A stretch of 36,025 bases of DNA from Vibrionales bacterium SWAT-3 (GTDB taxonomy: Bacteria > Pseudomonadota > Gammaproteobacteria > Enterobacterales > Vibrionaceae): assembly GCA_000169995.1 (NCBI GenBank), contig AAZW01000052.1, positions 1-36,025 on the forward strand, read 5' to 3'. Position numbers and translations under genes: made by a program. Each line of letters begins with the position of its first letter. The first letter of the stretch is position 1. The notes under the pieces are model-generated. The model had not been told where the DNA came from and ran no database searches. It saw only the letters and a program-made list of their open reading frames with translations. Of this stretch, positions 15,517 through 24,729 are shown one piece after another.

Positions 15517-16864
15517 GGCTCTTCTCCGCTTAGATGAGCTTGATTTCCGGATAAATGGTAGAGTGAGTTTCTAGGATTGAGGTTTGTCTAATCTTCAATT
15601 TAAAGTAATCAGTATCCCTTACTCCTCGGGCTCTCCGTCTAAGAAGACCTATCGATACATTCCCTGCTTCCACTCGGGCATTCGTCAGCTTATATTTTGC
15701 ATAGTTGCAGATCCCAACTCTTCTCTCCCAAAGCGCGTCTGCAAAGTTGATGAGAGATAAGATCCTCGTCTTTTTAGCAAGCTGGCACCACGCATCAAGC
15801 GCTGCGATCATCAAGTCAAAATTACGTTCATCCCATAAGGCTTGAAGCTGCTCTTTGAGCATATAAATCGTACAAAGAGTCTTATTGCTTTCCAGTAAAT
15901 CATCTAGCCTATCTGACTGCTTATCGCTTAATTTCGGCGCATTTTTGAGGAGTAAAAATAGCGTCCCTTTAAGCATTTTCTTCTCGTCATGTGTTCCTTT
16001 CCTAAACGCTTTATTACGCTCTTTCCTTATCAGAAGAGAGTAGTTCTGCATAACGTGAAACCGGTCAAAAACGATGTCTGCATTCGGAAGAGCGTTTCTC
16101 ACTGCTGATTGGTAAGATTGCCCCATATCCATTGATACCGCTTGGATGCCGTCTCTCGTTTGCGGTGATAATTGTTCAAAAAAGTTGATGAGTACGTTTG
16201 AAGTCCGCCCATGGTCAACCCAAATAAGTTGTCCTGAAACGAGATCATAAACGACGGTCATATAATCATGGCCTTTAGCCCTGGCGACTTCATCAACGCC
16301 AATATGAACAAGGTTGGTCAACTTCTTAGGCTCTAAAGCAGGCAAGGTAGAGAGAAGGAATGCTTTATCGATATTTTTCACGGTTTCCCAGCGTATGTCT
16401 AAATGCTTCGACACTGCGTGGATGCTCATATAGCGGCACAGTCCACTAATAAAGTGACAGAACCTCTTTGTATAACGACTCCCCTTATCAACAAAATCAG
16501 CCTCTTCAATCAACCTTCGGCCGAGCCTATCCCTTGTCTGAGCCAATTCAATTTCTATAACGCAAGGGCGACCACTGACAGGTAAATCCGACAGGCGACG
16601 GTGAACGTAGTGGTCGACGGTGCGCGGAGCTCCAGTCTCAGGATCAACAACTTTACAGCGTCTATCTCGCTTGCACTTGACGAGTACTGAATGAGAGCTT
16701 TCTTCAAGCGTTACAGACTGTACGGATTGGCCTTTAAAGTTAAATAGAGCGGAAGATAATAACGACAAACTACAACACTGATATATAAGGTGGGAAGCGA
16801 TTGTAAATCAATGTGTTAGCGGTTTTATTGTTAGTTTATAGACTCATCTAAGCGGAGAAGAGCC
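15517..16864 (-). mobile_element. Intact ISL3-family insertion sequence, 1348 bp
   Basis: The element is bounded by perfect 22-bp terminal inverted repeats at 15517-15538 (GGCTCTTCTCCGC...) and 16843-16864 (...GCGGAGAAGAGCC), flanked by the direct repeat ACGTATC. It contains one transposase gene on the minus strand, whose stop codon lies inside the left terminal repeat. The GGCTCTTC tips are typical of ISL3. Perfect ends, an open transposase frame and the preserved duplication indicate a recent, potentially active insertion. The target was the spacer between the DUF1499 gene and the glutamate synthase terminator, so no gene is broken. Confidence 0.95.
15530..16768 (-). CDS. ISL3-family DDE transposase
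   Basis: The 412-aa product catalyses cut-and-paste movement of its element. The DDE domain reads GVDEVARAKGHDYMTVVYDL (Asp159), SMDMGQSYQSAVRNALPNADIVFDRFHVMQN (Asp214), and LTNARVEAGNVSIGLLRRRARG (Glu367), matching the DDE_Tnp_ISL3 pattern. Residues 1-130 correspond to the DNA-binding region, but the paired CxxC zinc-ribbon cysteines usual in ISL3 proteins are not obvious: only C32 and C38 are near, and the later pair is missing. The start is uncertain; TTG 16768 is the first usable start in frame and has no strong ribosome site, so low or regulated expression is plausible. The C-terminus runs into the left inverted repeat. Confidence 0.93.
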   Translation of the reverse strand: MSLLSSALFNFKGQSVQSVTLEESSHSVLVKCKRDRRCKVVDPETGAPRTVDHYVHRRLSDLPVSGRPCVIEIELAQTRDRLGRRLIEEADFVDKGSRYTKRFCHFISGLCRYMSIHAVSKHLDIRWETVKNIDKAFLLSTLPALEPKKLTNLVHIGVDEVARAKGHDYMTVVYDLVSGQLIWVDHGRTSNVLINFFEQLSPQTRDGIQAVSMDMGQSYQSAVRNALPNADIVFDRFHVMQNYSLLIRKERNKAFRKGTHDEKKMLKGTLFLLLKNAPKLSDKQSDRLDDLLESNKTLCTIYMLKEQLQALWDERNFDLMIAALDAWCQLAKKTRILSLINFADALWERRVGICNYAKYKLTNARVEAGNVSIGLLRRRARGVRDTDYFKLKIRQTSILETHSTIYPEIKLI

Positions 16865-16871
16865 ACGTATC
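16865..16871. repeat. Right 7-bp direct repeat flanking the ISL3 element
   Basis: ACGTATC directly follows the right terminal repeat and matches the copy at 15510-15516. Confidence 0.8.
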
Positions 16872-16877
16872 TAATTC

Positions 16878-16907
16878 AAAAAAGGATCCATAATTGGATC
16901 CTTTTTT
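16878..16907 (-). terminator. Terminator of the first gltBD operon
   Basis: A perfect 13-bp stem, AAAAAAGGATCCA / TGGATCCTTTTTT, with a TAAT loop, lies 33 bp past the gltD stop on the minus strand. The A/T tracts make it symmetric and probably bidirectional. It protects the insertion sequence and DUF1499 region from gltBD transcription. Confidence 0.93.
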
Positions 16908-16940
16908 ATAGTAACGAACTGAGTAATAAAGGAAACCCAC

Positions 16941-18353
16941 TCACACTTCTAGGTAATCTAATATCCCTTCAGCGGCTTTGCGGCCTTCATCGATGGCGGT
17001 TACCACTAAGTCAGAGCCACGAACCGCGTCGCCACCGGCAAATATTTTGCTGTTGGTGGTTTGGTACTGAAACTCTTGCTGACCAGGCGCTTTAATACGG
17101 CCCCATTGATCAAGCTCGACACCGAAAGGTTCTAGCCACTCCATAGCGTGAGGTTGGAAACCAAATGCCATGATAACGGCATCGGCTTCAAGAATGTGCT
17201 CACTGCCTGCAACAGGTTCTGGGCGGCGACGGCCAGCTTCATCAGGTTCACCCAAAGCGGTTTTCACGACTTTGACGCCAACCACATGACCAGTGCTATT
17301 TAATTCTAAGCCAACAGGTTGGAGGTTGAACTTGAACTTCACACCCTCTTCACGCGCATTCTTTACCTCACGGCGAGAGCCCGGCATGTTGGCTTCATCC
17401 CGGCGGTAAGCACACACCACATCTGCCGCATTCTGACGAATAGAGGTTCGAACGCAATCCATCGCCGTATCACCACCACCAAGCACGACCACCTTCTTGC
17501 CTTGCATGTCGATGAAAGGGGCTGGGTTTTCTAAATCCATTACCTTGTAGGTGTTAGATATTAGGAAAGGCAGGGCATCATAAACACCGGGAGCATCTTC
17601 ATTATCTAGACCTGCCCGCATGTTTTTATAAGTGCCTACACCAAGGAAAACAGCGTCGTAATCATCGACCAGCTCTTGAAGTTGAATGTCTTTGCCAACT
17701 TCGGTATTCATTCGGAATTCAACGCCCATTTCGCTAAAGATGCGGCGGCGATTCTCCATGATACCTTTCTCAAGCTTGAACGATGGAATACCAAACGTCA
17801 GTAGACCGCCGATCTCCGGATAGCGGTCAAACACAACAGCTTTTACGCCATTACGAACTAGGATATCAGCCGCTGCTAGACCTGCCGGCCCTGCTCCTAT
17901 GATCGCGACCTTTTTATCGGTCCATTCAACGTGAGACATGTCAGGCTTCCACCCCATCTCAAAGGCTTTGTCGGTAATGTACTTTTCAATATTGCCAATG
18001 GTTACTGCACCGAAATCGTCATTGAGGGTACAAGAGCCCTCACACAAGCGGTCTTGAGGGCAAACACGGCCACATACTTCTGGCAGGCTGTTGGTTTGGT
18101 GAGACAGTTCAGCGGCTTCGATAATACGCCCTTCATTGGCAAGCTTAAGCCACTGAGGGATGTAGTTGTGAACAGGACATTTCCATTCACAGTATGGGTT
18201 ACCACAGTCTAAACAACGGTCTGCTTGCGCTTTCGCTTGCTGCTTAGTGAAAGGTTCGTAGATCTCTACAAACTCAATCTTACGTATTTTGATTGGTTTC
18301 TTCGCTGGGTCTACGCGATTCACATCAATAAATTGGTATACATTCTGGCTCAT
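16941..18353 (-). CDS. gltD: NADPH-glutamate synthase small subunit GltD (enterobacterial type)
   Basis: GltD is the FAD and NADPH subunit of glutamate synthase: it oxidises NADPH and passes electrons through iron-sulfur clusters to GltB. The 470-aa product begins MSQNVYQFIDVNRVDPAKKP, as in E. coli. An N-terminal domain with the cysteines of two 4Fe-4S clusters (CLDCGNPYCEWKCP and CGRVCPQDRLCEGSC) is followed by an FAD site (VAIIGAGPAGLAAAD) and an NADPH site (VVVLGGGDTAMDCVRTS). I start at ATG 18353, which has a strong AAGGAG site; an in-frame start 33 bp upstream would overlap the gltB stop region and add an unconserved MFKRNNWKEPI. It follows gltB after 16 bp, in the same operon. Confidence 0.97.
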   Translation of the reverse strand: MSQNVYQFIDVNRVDPAKKPIKIRKIEFVEIYEPFTKQQAKAQADRCLDCGNPYCEWKCPVHNYIPQWLKLANEGRIIEAAELSHQTNSLPEVCGRVCPQDRLCEGSCTLNDDFGAVTIGNIEKYITDKAFEMGWKPDMSHVEWTDKKVAIIGAGPAGLAAADILVRNGVKAVVFDRYPEIGGLLTFGIPSFKLEKGIMENRRRIFSEMGVEFRMNTEVGKDIQLQELVDDYDAVFLGVGTYKNMRAGLDNEDAPGVYDALPFLISNTYKVMDLENPAPFIDMQGKKVVVLGGGDTAMDCVRTSIRQNAADVVCAYRRDEANMPGSRREVKNAREEGVKFKFNLQPVGLELNSTGHVVGVKVVKTALGEPDEAGRRRPEPVAGSEHILEADAVIMAFGFQPHAMEWLEPFGVELDQWGRIKAPGQQEFQYQTTNSKIFAGGDAVRGSDLVVTAIDEGRKAAEGILDYLEV

Positions 18354-18369
18354 TATTGGCTCCTTCCAA

Positions 18370-21300
18370 TTATTGCGCTTGAACACGAAGTTCAGCTGAG
18401 CTGCGGCTTTGGTGGCCGAGCAAGGTGTTTAGATCCGCCGTCTTTGGTTTCACTAGGTAGAACTTCGGAATCCATTCATCAAAGTTCGCCAGAATAGCTT
18501 CAGCGTGTACTGAGCCCGTCTCTTCTAAGTGCTCTGCAATTAAGCCACGCAGATGTTCTTGGTGGATATATAAGTCAGATAGAGAAAGCGCCTCAACCGA
18601 CTCGTTGTTCACTCGGCCTTGGAAGTCTTCGTTCTTATCCATGACATAAGCGAAGCCACCCGTCATACCTGCACCGAAGTTAACGCCAGTTGCGCCAAGA
18701 ATGGCAACAATACCGCCGGTCATGTATTCACAGGCGTTGTCACCCGCACCCTCAATCACGGCAACCGTGCCTGAGTTACGTACGCCAAATCGTTCGCCAG
18801 CCGTACCTGCAGCAAATAACTTGCCTCCGGTTGCACCATACAAACAGGTGTTACCTATGATGGTTGCTTCGTTACAAGTAAATGCAGTGCCTTGGTGAGG
18901 CTTGATGACTACCTTACCGCCAGCCATGCCTTTGCCAACATAGTCATTAGCATCGCCTGTTAGGTACAGTTCAACGCCGCCGGCATTCCAAACAGCGAAA
19001 GATTGGCCTGCGGTACCATCGAGATACAATTTGATTGGTGAACCTGCCATGCCTTGGTTGCCATATCGCTTAGCAATTTCGCCAGAGATACGTGCGCCTA
19101 TCGAGCGGTCTGTATTAATCACGTTGTAGTAAAGGCTGGTGGATTGTCTTTTCTCAATCGCATCGCGAGCATCATCCAGAATCTGCTGGTTGAGCTGAGC
19201 CTTATCAAATGGCGCGTTTGGTTCGGTCCAATACAGAGGGTGACCCTCTGGTGATACCGGAGCTTCCAGTATCGATGAAAGATCCAACTTGCTCTGTTTC
19301 GCAGTAAGACCTTCAACAGCCTTCAGTAAATCTGTGCGTCCAATGAGGTCAGTGAGTTTTTCTACACCAAGGTCAGCGAGGTGTTGGCGAACTTCATCGG
19401 CTAAGCCAGTAAAGTAGTTCACAACCATGTCAGGCAGCCCCTTGAAGTATTCGCGGCGCAATGTTTCATCTTGAGTTGCAACGCCTGTCGCACAGTTATT
19501 GAGGTGGCAGATTCGTAAGAATTTACAACCCATTGCCACCATTGGTGCGGTACCAAAGCCAAAGCTTTCAGCACCGAGAATCGCGCCTTTAACCACATCG
19601 AGACCAGTTTTCAATCCACCGTCAACTTGTAGGCGGATCTTATGACGAAGCCCGTTAGCAACCAGTGCTTGTTGAGTTTCTGCTAGCCCAAGCTCCCAAG
19701 GACAACCTGCGTATTTTACTGAGGTCAGTGGGCTTGCCGCGGTACCGCCATCGTAACCAGAGATAGTAATTAGATCGGCATAGGCTTTTGCTACACCTGT
19801 CGCGATAGTGCCGACACCCGGTTCAGACACTAACTTCACTGAAACCAAGGCGTTAGGGTTAACTTGCTTAAGGTCGAAAATCAGCTGAGCCAAATCTTCG
19901 ATTGAGTAGATATCGTGGTGCGGTGGAGGGGAGATCAGCGTAACACCTTGAACCGAGTATCTCAGTTTAGCGATTTCTGCCGTCACCTTATGACCAGGCA
20001 GTTGACCACCTTCTCCGGGCTTCGCACCTTGCGCGACCTTGATTTGCAGAACATCTGCATTGGTCAAGTAATGTGGAGTTACCCCAAATCGGCCAGACGC
20101 AATTTGTTTGATGCGTGAGTTGCGGTCGGTACCAAAACGTCGTGGATCTTCACCGCCTTCGCCTGAGTTTGAGTAACCACCCAAGCGGTTCATCGCCATT
20201 GCCAGCGCTTCATGCGCTTCTGGACTCAGGGCACCAATCGACATCGCCGCTGAGTCAAAGCGTTTAAAGAGGTCACTGCTTGGTTCTACTTGCTCAAGGG
20301 CTAATGGTTTATCGGCTTTCTTTAGGCTCATTAAGTCACGTAACATAGCCGAAGGGCGAGCATTTACCTGCTTAGCAAAAGAGAGGTAATCCGACGTTTC
20401 GCCAGTTTTTACAGCGGTTTGTAGTGTGCCGACCACGTCTGGATTATAAGCGTGGTATTCACCACCATGGACGTATTTCAGTAAACCACCGTGATCGATT
20501 GGTTTACGCTTGGTCCATGCTTTACGTGATAGGTTGTAAATATCTTGCTGGAAATCGCTAAAGCTTGCGCCTTGGATTCGAGTGGTAACTCCGCGGAAAC
20601 AGAGCTCAACGATATCAGAATGTAGGCCAACGGCTTCGAAAAGCTGCGAACAGCGGTAAGAAGCAATGGTTGAAATACCCATCTTCGACATGATCTTATA
20701 CAGACCTTTGTTGATGCCGTTTTGGTAGTTCTGCATCGCTGCGCGATAGTCTTTGTCTAAAGAGCCATCATCGAGCATCTTGCCTAACGCTTCATAAGCA
20801 AGGTACGGATAAACCGCAGTTGCACCAAAGCCAAGCAGTACTGCGAACTGGTGTGGATCACGAGCGGTTGCTGTTTCCACCACGATGTTGGCATCACAAC
20901 GTAGGTTGGTATCAGCAAGGCGAGTCTGTACTGCACCCACCGCCATTGCTGCTGGAATTGGCAGTTTGCCTTTCTCTAAACCTTTGTCCGATAACACAAC
21001 CAAAACCGCACCGTCACGGACTTCTTGTTCTGCACTATCACATACCGCTTTGATCGCTTGTTCAAGGTCTTGCTGAGCTGGGTCGTAGTGCATGCTTAGG
21101 ATCGCATGGCGGTAGTGTTTTTGATTCAGTTGCAGAAGTTGCTGCATGTCTGAGTAAAGTAGAACAGGAGAATCAAATGTCACACGATAGGCGTGTCCAT
21201 CTGTTTCACAGAACACGTTCATCTCTTGGCCAATGCTGGTGGCGAGCGACATCACATGCTTTTCACGCAGAGGATCAATCGGTGGGTTGGTGACTTGGGC

Positions 21301-22833
21301 AAACTTCTGACGGAAATAATCAGTGACCAGACGCTCTTTCGAAGAGAGTACCGCCATTGGCGTGTCGTCGCCCATTGAGCCGACCGCTTCCTGTCCCATG
21401 TCACCAAGCACGCGTAATACTTGATCGGACTCTTCGTTGCTCATTGCAAACTGTTTTTGGTAGGTTTTGAGCGTGTCATCGTCGAAGCTACGCTTACCCA
21501 CTTGGTCATCATCGAGCTCAGAAAATGGTGTTAGCTTGTGAACGTTCTTTTCCATCCACTCTTTGTAAGGGTGGCGACTTTTGAGGTCATTATCGATCTC
21601 GTTAGATTGCCATAACTTGCCACGGCGAGTATCTATAACCAGTAGTTCACCTGGCCCAACACGACCTTTTTCTGCTACTTCATCTGGCGCGTAGTTCCAA
21701 ATACCAACTTCTGATGCCAGTGTGATTAGGTTGTCTTTGGTAATGACATAACGCGCAGGGCGCAGGCCATTTCTATCGAGGTTACATGCCGCGTAACGAC
21801 CGTCAGATAGAACGATACCAGCAGGGCCATCCCACGGTTCCATGTGCTTGGAGTTGAAGTCGTAAAAGGCACGCAGGTCTGGATCCATGTCTGGGTGATT
21901 CTGCCAAGCGGGCGGCACAAGCATGCGCATCGCTCGAAACACATCCATACCACCGGCTAGGAATAGGTCGAGCATGTTATCTAGGCTTGAGGAGTCAGAG
22001 CCGGTTTCATTCACGAAAGGGGCTGCGGTTTGCAAATCTGGCAGCAGTGGTGAAGAGAATTTATAGGCGCGAGCCTTAGCCCATTGACGGTTGCCTTCAA
22101 TGGTATTGATCTCACCATTGTGCGCCAAATAGCGGAATGGTTGAGCCAGCGGCCAGCGCGGTTGTGTGTTGGTTGAGAAACGCTGGTGGAACAGACATAT
22201 TGCAGATTCCATACGTAAGTCTGCAAGATCGAGGTAAAATCGCGGAAGATCGGCAGGCATACACAGACCTTTGTAGACCATTACTTGTGTTGAGAGGCTA
22301 CAAATATAGAAATCTTTGTCTTCGGTGATCTGTTTTTCAATTCTGCGACGAGCAATGTATAGGCGACGCTCGATATCACGCTCACGCCAGCCTGCAGGTG
22401 CTGAGATAAACACTTGCTGAATATTAGGAACCGAGTCTTTTGCGATTGGACCCAAAACGTCGGTGTTAGTCGGCACGACACGCCAACCTGCAACGGTGAG
22501 TGTCTCTTGAGCGAGCTCTTTATTGACGATCTCTTGTGCGGATTGTGCTTTAACTGGGTCTTGGCTGAAGAAAATCATGCCGACAGCGTATTGCTTGCCG
22601 AGGTTAAAATTATTCTCTTCTGCGATAATTCTGAGGTACGAGTCTGGCTTCTGTAGTAATAAGCCACAGCCATCTCCGGTTTTACCATCCGCAGCGATAC
22701 CACCACGGTGTGTCATGCGATCTAGGGCTGAAATAGCAGTTCTTACCAACTTATGACTAGGTTGGCCTTCCATTTGCGCTATTAAACCAAATCCACAGTT
22801 GTCTTTTTCAAGACTAGGATCATATAGAGCCAT
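18370..22833 (-). CDS. gltB: NADPH-glutamate synthase large subunit GltB (enterobacterial type)
   Basis: GltB takes the amide of glutamine and makes glutamate from 2-oxoglutarate, the GOGAT half of the main ammonia-assimilation cycle. The 1487-aa product closely follows E. coli GltB. A short propeptide (MALYDPSLEKDN) precedes the nucleophile Cys13 of the class II amidotransferase domain (about 13-420). A central domain, an FMN-binding synthase domain (about 830-1200, with SNSGEGGEDPRRFG, AQGAKPGEGGQLPG and ISPPPHHDIYSIEDLAQLI), the 3Fe-4S cysteines CKFLRICHLNNC, and a C-terminal glycine-rich beta-helix (GXXGXXXG domain) complete the layout. It is first in its operon, with gltD after it. A separate, divergent gltB lies upstream on the same strand. 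Confidence 0.98.
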   Translation of the reverse strand: MALYDPSLEKDNCGFGLIAQMEGQPSHKLVRTAISALDRMTHRGGIAADGKTGDGCGLLLQKPDSYLRIIAEENNFNLGKQYAVGMIFFSQDPVKAQSAQEIVNKELAQETLTVAGWRVVPTNTDVLGPIAKDSVPNIQQVFISAPAGWRERDIERRLYIARRRIEKQITEDKDFYICSLSTQVMVYKGLCMPADLPRFYLDLADLRMESAICLFHQRFSTNTQPRWPLAQPFRYLAHNGEINTIEGNRQWAKARAYKFSSPLLPDLQTAAPFVNETGSDSSSLDNMLDLFLAGGMDVFRAMRMLVPPAWQNHPDMDPDLRAFYDFNSKHMEPWDGPAGIVLSDGRYAACNLDRNGLRPARYVITKDNLITLASEVGIWNYAPDEVAEKGRVGPGELLVIDTRRGKLWQSNEIDNDLKSRHPYKEWMEKNVHKLTPFSELDDDQVGKRSFDDDTLKTYQKQFAMSNEESDQVLRVLGDMGQEAVGSMGDDTPMAVLSSKERLVTDYFRQKFAQVTNPPIDPLREKHVMSLATSIGQEMNVFCETDGHAYRVTFDSPVLLYSDMQQLLQLNQKHYRHAILSMHYDPAQQDLEQAIKAVCDSAEQEVRDGAVLVVLSDKGLEKGKLPIPAAMAVGAVQTRLADTNLRCDANIVVETATARDPHQFAVLLGFGATAVYPYLAYEALGKMLDDGSLDKDYRAAMQNYQNGINKGLYKIMSKMGISTIASYRCSQLFEAVGLHSDIVELCFRGVTTRIQGASFSDFQQDIYNLSRKAWTKRKPIDHGGLLKYVHGGEYHAYNPDVVGTLQTAVKTGETSDYLSFAKQVNARPSAMLRDLMSLKKADKPLALEQVEPSSDLFKRFDSAAMSIGALSPEAHEALAMAMNRLGGYSNSGEGGEDPRRFGTDRNSRIKQIASGRFGVTPHYLTNADVLQIKVAQGAKPGEGGQLPGHKVTAEIAKLRYSVQGVTLISPPPHHDIYSIEDLAQLIFDLKQVNPNALVSVKLVSEPGVGTIATGVAKAYADLITISGYDGGTAASPLTSVKYAGCPWELGLAETQQALVANGLRHKIRLQVDGGLKTGLDVVKGAILGAESFGFGTAPMVAMGCKFLRICHLNNCATGVATQDETLRREYFKGLPDMVVNYFTGLADEVRQHLADLGVEKLTDLIGRTDLLKAVEGLTAKQSKLDLSSILEAPVSPEGHPLYWTEPNAPFDKAQLNQQILDDARDAIEKRQSTSLYYNVINTDRSIGARISGEIAKRYGNQGMAGSPIKLYLDGTAGQSFAVWNAGGVELYLTGDANDYVGKGMAGGKVVIKPHQGTAFTCNEATIIGNTCLYGATGGKLFAAGTAGERFGVRNSGTVAVIEGAGDNACEYMTGGIVAILGATGVNFGAGMTGGFAYVMDKNEDFQGRVNNESVEALSLSDLYIHQEHLRGLIAEHLEETGSVHAEAILANFDEWIPKFYLVKPKTADLNTLLGHQSRSSAELRVQAQ

Positions 22834-23099
22834 TGCAATTCTCCCTTTTGCTTCTCTGTCATCCAGACAGTAAATGACTAACTATTCATGTACTTGTTAT
22901 TTTTTATGAACTTATAGTCTTTTAGCTAGTTCAACGTTATCCCTTGTGTTAACAAAACCCAGTGGTTTTATTTTCACCAGTTTTACAACGTATAGCTAAT
23001 TGTGTTTAAGGTCAAGTTCATGGTTAATTATCATGCGTAAACGCGATTAACCACGTAATAATCTAAAATAGTCGATTGATATCAGTTAGATATGAGTGG

Positions 23100-23125
23100 T
23101 AAATGTTAATGATATTTAACATTTA
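23100..23125. promoter_or_regulatory. Perfect palindrome, 10-bp arms, upstream of first gltBD
   Basis: TAAATGTTAA (23100-23109) and TTAACATTTA (23116-23125) are exact reverse complements around TGATAT. It lacks G/C pairs and a T-tail, so it is more like a protein-binding site than a terminator. It is about 270 bp upstream of the gltB start codon. The binding protein is unknown. Confidence 0.45.
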
Positions 23126-23162
23126 TAATGGCGGAGTAGTTGTAAGAGGGAAAGGCTAGATA

Positions 23163-23190
23163 GAAAAAAGGCTAGCATCGAGTGCTAGCC
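23163..23190 (-). terminator. Terminator of the second gltBD operon
   Basis: On the minus strand GGCTAGCA and TGCTAGCC form a perfect 8-bp stem with a 5-nt loop followed by six T (A-run 23164-23169 on plus). It lies about 70 bp after the gltD stop. Confidence 0.9.
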
Positions 23191-23227
23191 AAATATAAAA
23201 GTTAGGAAGGGTGTTGCTTTTCCTCTA

Positions 23228-23250
23228 GGCTAACGTCATTGACGTTAGCC
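23228..23250 (-). other. Extra perfect hairpin just after the second gltD
   Basis: GGCTAACGTC and GACGTTAGCC form a 10-bp perfect stem with a 3-nt loop, 9 bp past the stop codon. There is no T-tract, so it is not a terminator by itself; it may stabilise the mRNA 3' end or work with the terminator at 23163-23190. Confidence 0.6.
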
Positions 23251-23259
23251 CGAGAAATA

Positions 23260-24729
23260 TTATGCGGAAAGCATGAGTGAATCAGCTTTCGCTTCTAAGT
23301 TTGAGTTACCCATTAAGAAGTCATCAATGGCAATCGCACATTCACGACCTTCATTAATACAACGTACTACTAGAGATTGACCTGTACGCATATCACCAGC
23401 AGCGAAAACACCTTTCTGGTTGGTTGCGTAACCTTCAGAAGCGACGTTACCGCGCTCATCCAGTTTGATATCAAGCTGAGCAAGCACACCTGTTGGCTCT
23501 GGGTGTAAGAAACCCATCGCTAGGAATGCTTGGTCACAAGGAATAACACGCTCTGAGTTTGCTACTTCATCAAAAGTAGGGCGCTCACCAGGAGTTGCGT
23601 CTTTCCATACGATGTCTGCGATACGTAGACCCGTCACTTGACCTTGATCGTTACCGATGAACTCTTTGGTTAAGATGTTCCAGTGACGCTCACAACCTTC
23701 TTCGTGAGAAGTCGTGGTCTTCATGATCATTGGGTATTGAGGCCATGGCATGTTTGCTGGGCGCTTCTCTGGTGGGATCGGCATGATCTCAACCTGAGTA
23801 ATGCTCGCTGCTTTGTGACGGTTTGATGTACCCACACAGTCAGAGCCAGTATCACCACCACCGATAACCACAACGTGCTTATCTTTAGCGTGAATCTCTT
23901 CTGTTTTAAGATCTAGGTTGTTAGCTCGGCGGTTGTTTTGACCAAGGAACTCCATGGCAAAGTGAACGCCTTTCAACTCACGACCTGGGATTGGCAAGTC
24001 ACGTGGAACCGTAGAACCACCAGTTAGCAATACCACATCAAACTCTTGGCGTAGTTGCTGAGCGTTAACATCAACACCTATGTGTTGGTTAACTTTAAAC
24101 TCTACGCCTGCTTCAGCCATTAGGTTGATCTTACGATCAATCACGTCCATACCCAGTTTGAAATCTGGGATACCGAAACGCAGTAGACCGCCAACTTTTT
24201 CGTCACGTTCAAATACCGTCACTGAGAGACCGGCGCTGTTTAGCTGCTCGGCTGCGGCTAGACCTGCAGGTCCAGAGCCAACAATCGCTACGGTTTTACC
24301 CGTGCGAGAGCGAGGTGTTTTTGGTTTTGCGTACCCTTCACGGTACGCAGTTTCTACAATCGTTTTCTCGATGTTACAGATAGTGATTGGGTCTTGGTTA
24401 ATACCTAGTACACAAGCACTCTCACAAGGAGAAGGACACACACGACCCGTAAACTCAGGGAAGTTATTGGTAGAGCTTAGGATGTTCCAAGCCTCTTCCC
24501 AGCTGTCACGGTAAACCGCGTCATTGAATTCTGGGATGATGTTACCAATTGGACAACCGCTGTGACAGAAAGGTACACCACAGTCCATACAACGAGATGC
24601 TTGAGTATTGATCTTGTCACCAAACTCTTCGTTAAGTACGAACTCTTTGTTGTCTTCGATACGAACCGATGGGTCGAGCTTCTTTGGAAGCTCGCGACCG
24701 TGTTCTAAAAATCCAGTAGGCTTACCCAT
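23260..24729 (-). CDS. gltD: Glutamate synthase small subunit GltD, second paralogue
   Basis: This 489-aa protein is the electron-input subunit of the second GOGAT. It has the same architecture as the first GltD: two 4Fe-4S cysteine sets (CMDCGVPFCHSGCP and RVCPSPCESACVLG), an FAD site (VAIVGSGPAGLAAAEQL) and a dinucleotide site (VVVIGGGDTGSDCVGTS). It belongs to a different subtype, beginning MGKPTGFLEHGRELP and carrying an extra segment around PIPPEKRPANMPWPQYP, as in GltD of Bacillus and actinobacteria. Its ATG overlaps the TAA of the upstream gltB (T-A-A-T-G), which implies translational coupling and a fixed subunit ratio. NADPH versus NADH preference cannot be told from sight. It ends the second operon and is followed by two hairpins. 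Confidence 0.95.
   Translation of the reverse strand: MGKPTGFLEHGRELPKKLDPSVRIEDNKEFVLNEEFGDKINTQASRCMDCGVPFCHSGCPIGNIIPEFNDAVYRDSWEEAWNILSSTNNFPEFTGRVCPSPCESACVLGINQDPITICNIEKTIVETAYREGYAKPKTPRSRTGKTVAIVGSGPAGLAAAEQLNSAGLSVTVFERDEKVGGLLRFGIPDFKLGMDVIDRKINLMAEAGVEFKVNQHIGVDVNAQQLRQEFDVVLLTGGSTVPRDLPIPGRELKGVHFAMEFLGQNNRRANNLDLKTEEIHAKDKHVVVIGGGDTGSDCVGTSNRHKAASITQVEIMPIPPEKRPANMPWPQYPMIMKTTTSHEEGCERHWNILTKEFIGNDQGQVTGLRIADIVWKDATPGERPTFDEVANSERVIPCDQAFLAMGFLHPEPTGVLAQLDIKLDERGNVASEGYATNQKGVFAAGDMRTGQSLVVRCINEGRECAIAIDDFLMGNSNLEAKADSLMLSA

Larger units (their letters stand above)
22834..23259 (-). other. Spacer between the two glutamate synthase operons (no gene)
   Basis: This 426-bp stretch holds no credible gene. 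From the right it contains two hairpins after the second gltD (23228-23250 and 23170-23190), a perfect 10-bp-arm palindrome (23100-23125), and then AT-rich DNA that must include the promoter of the first gltBD operon. A -35-like TTGACC occurs on the minus strand near 23010, but no partner -10 box at good spacing was found, so I do not call a promoter. No plain sigma-54 site was seen. Confidence 0.6.

Noticed and set aside
18354..18386. Upstream start of the first gltD at 18386
   Set aside because: Adds an unconserved 11-residue leader overlapping the gltB end; ATG 18353 has a strong ribosome site and the conserved MSQNVYQF N-terminus.
24080..24514. 144-codon plus-strand open frame inside the second gltD
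   Set aside because: Antisense to a conserved gene; composition is that of a reverse-frame shadow.
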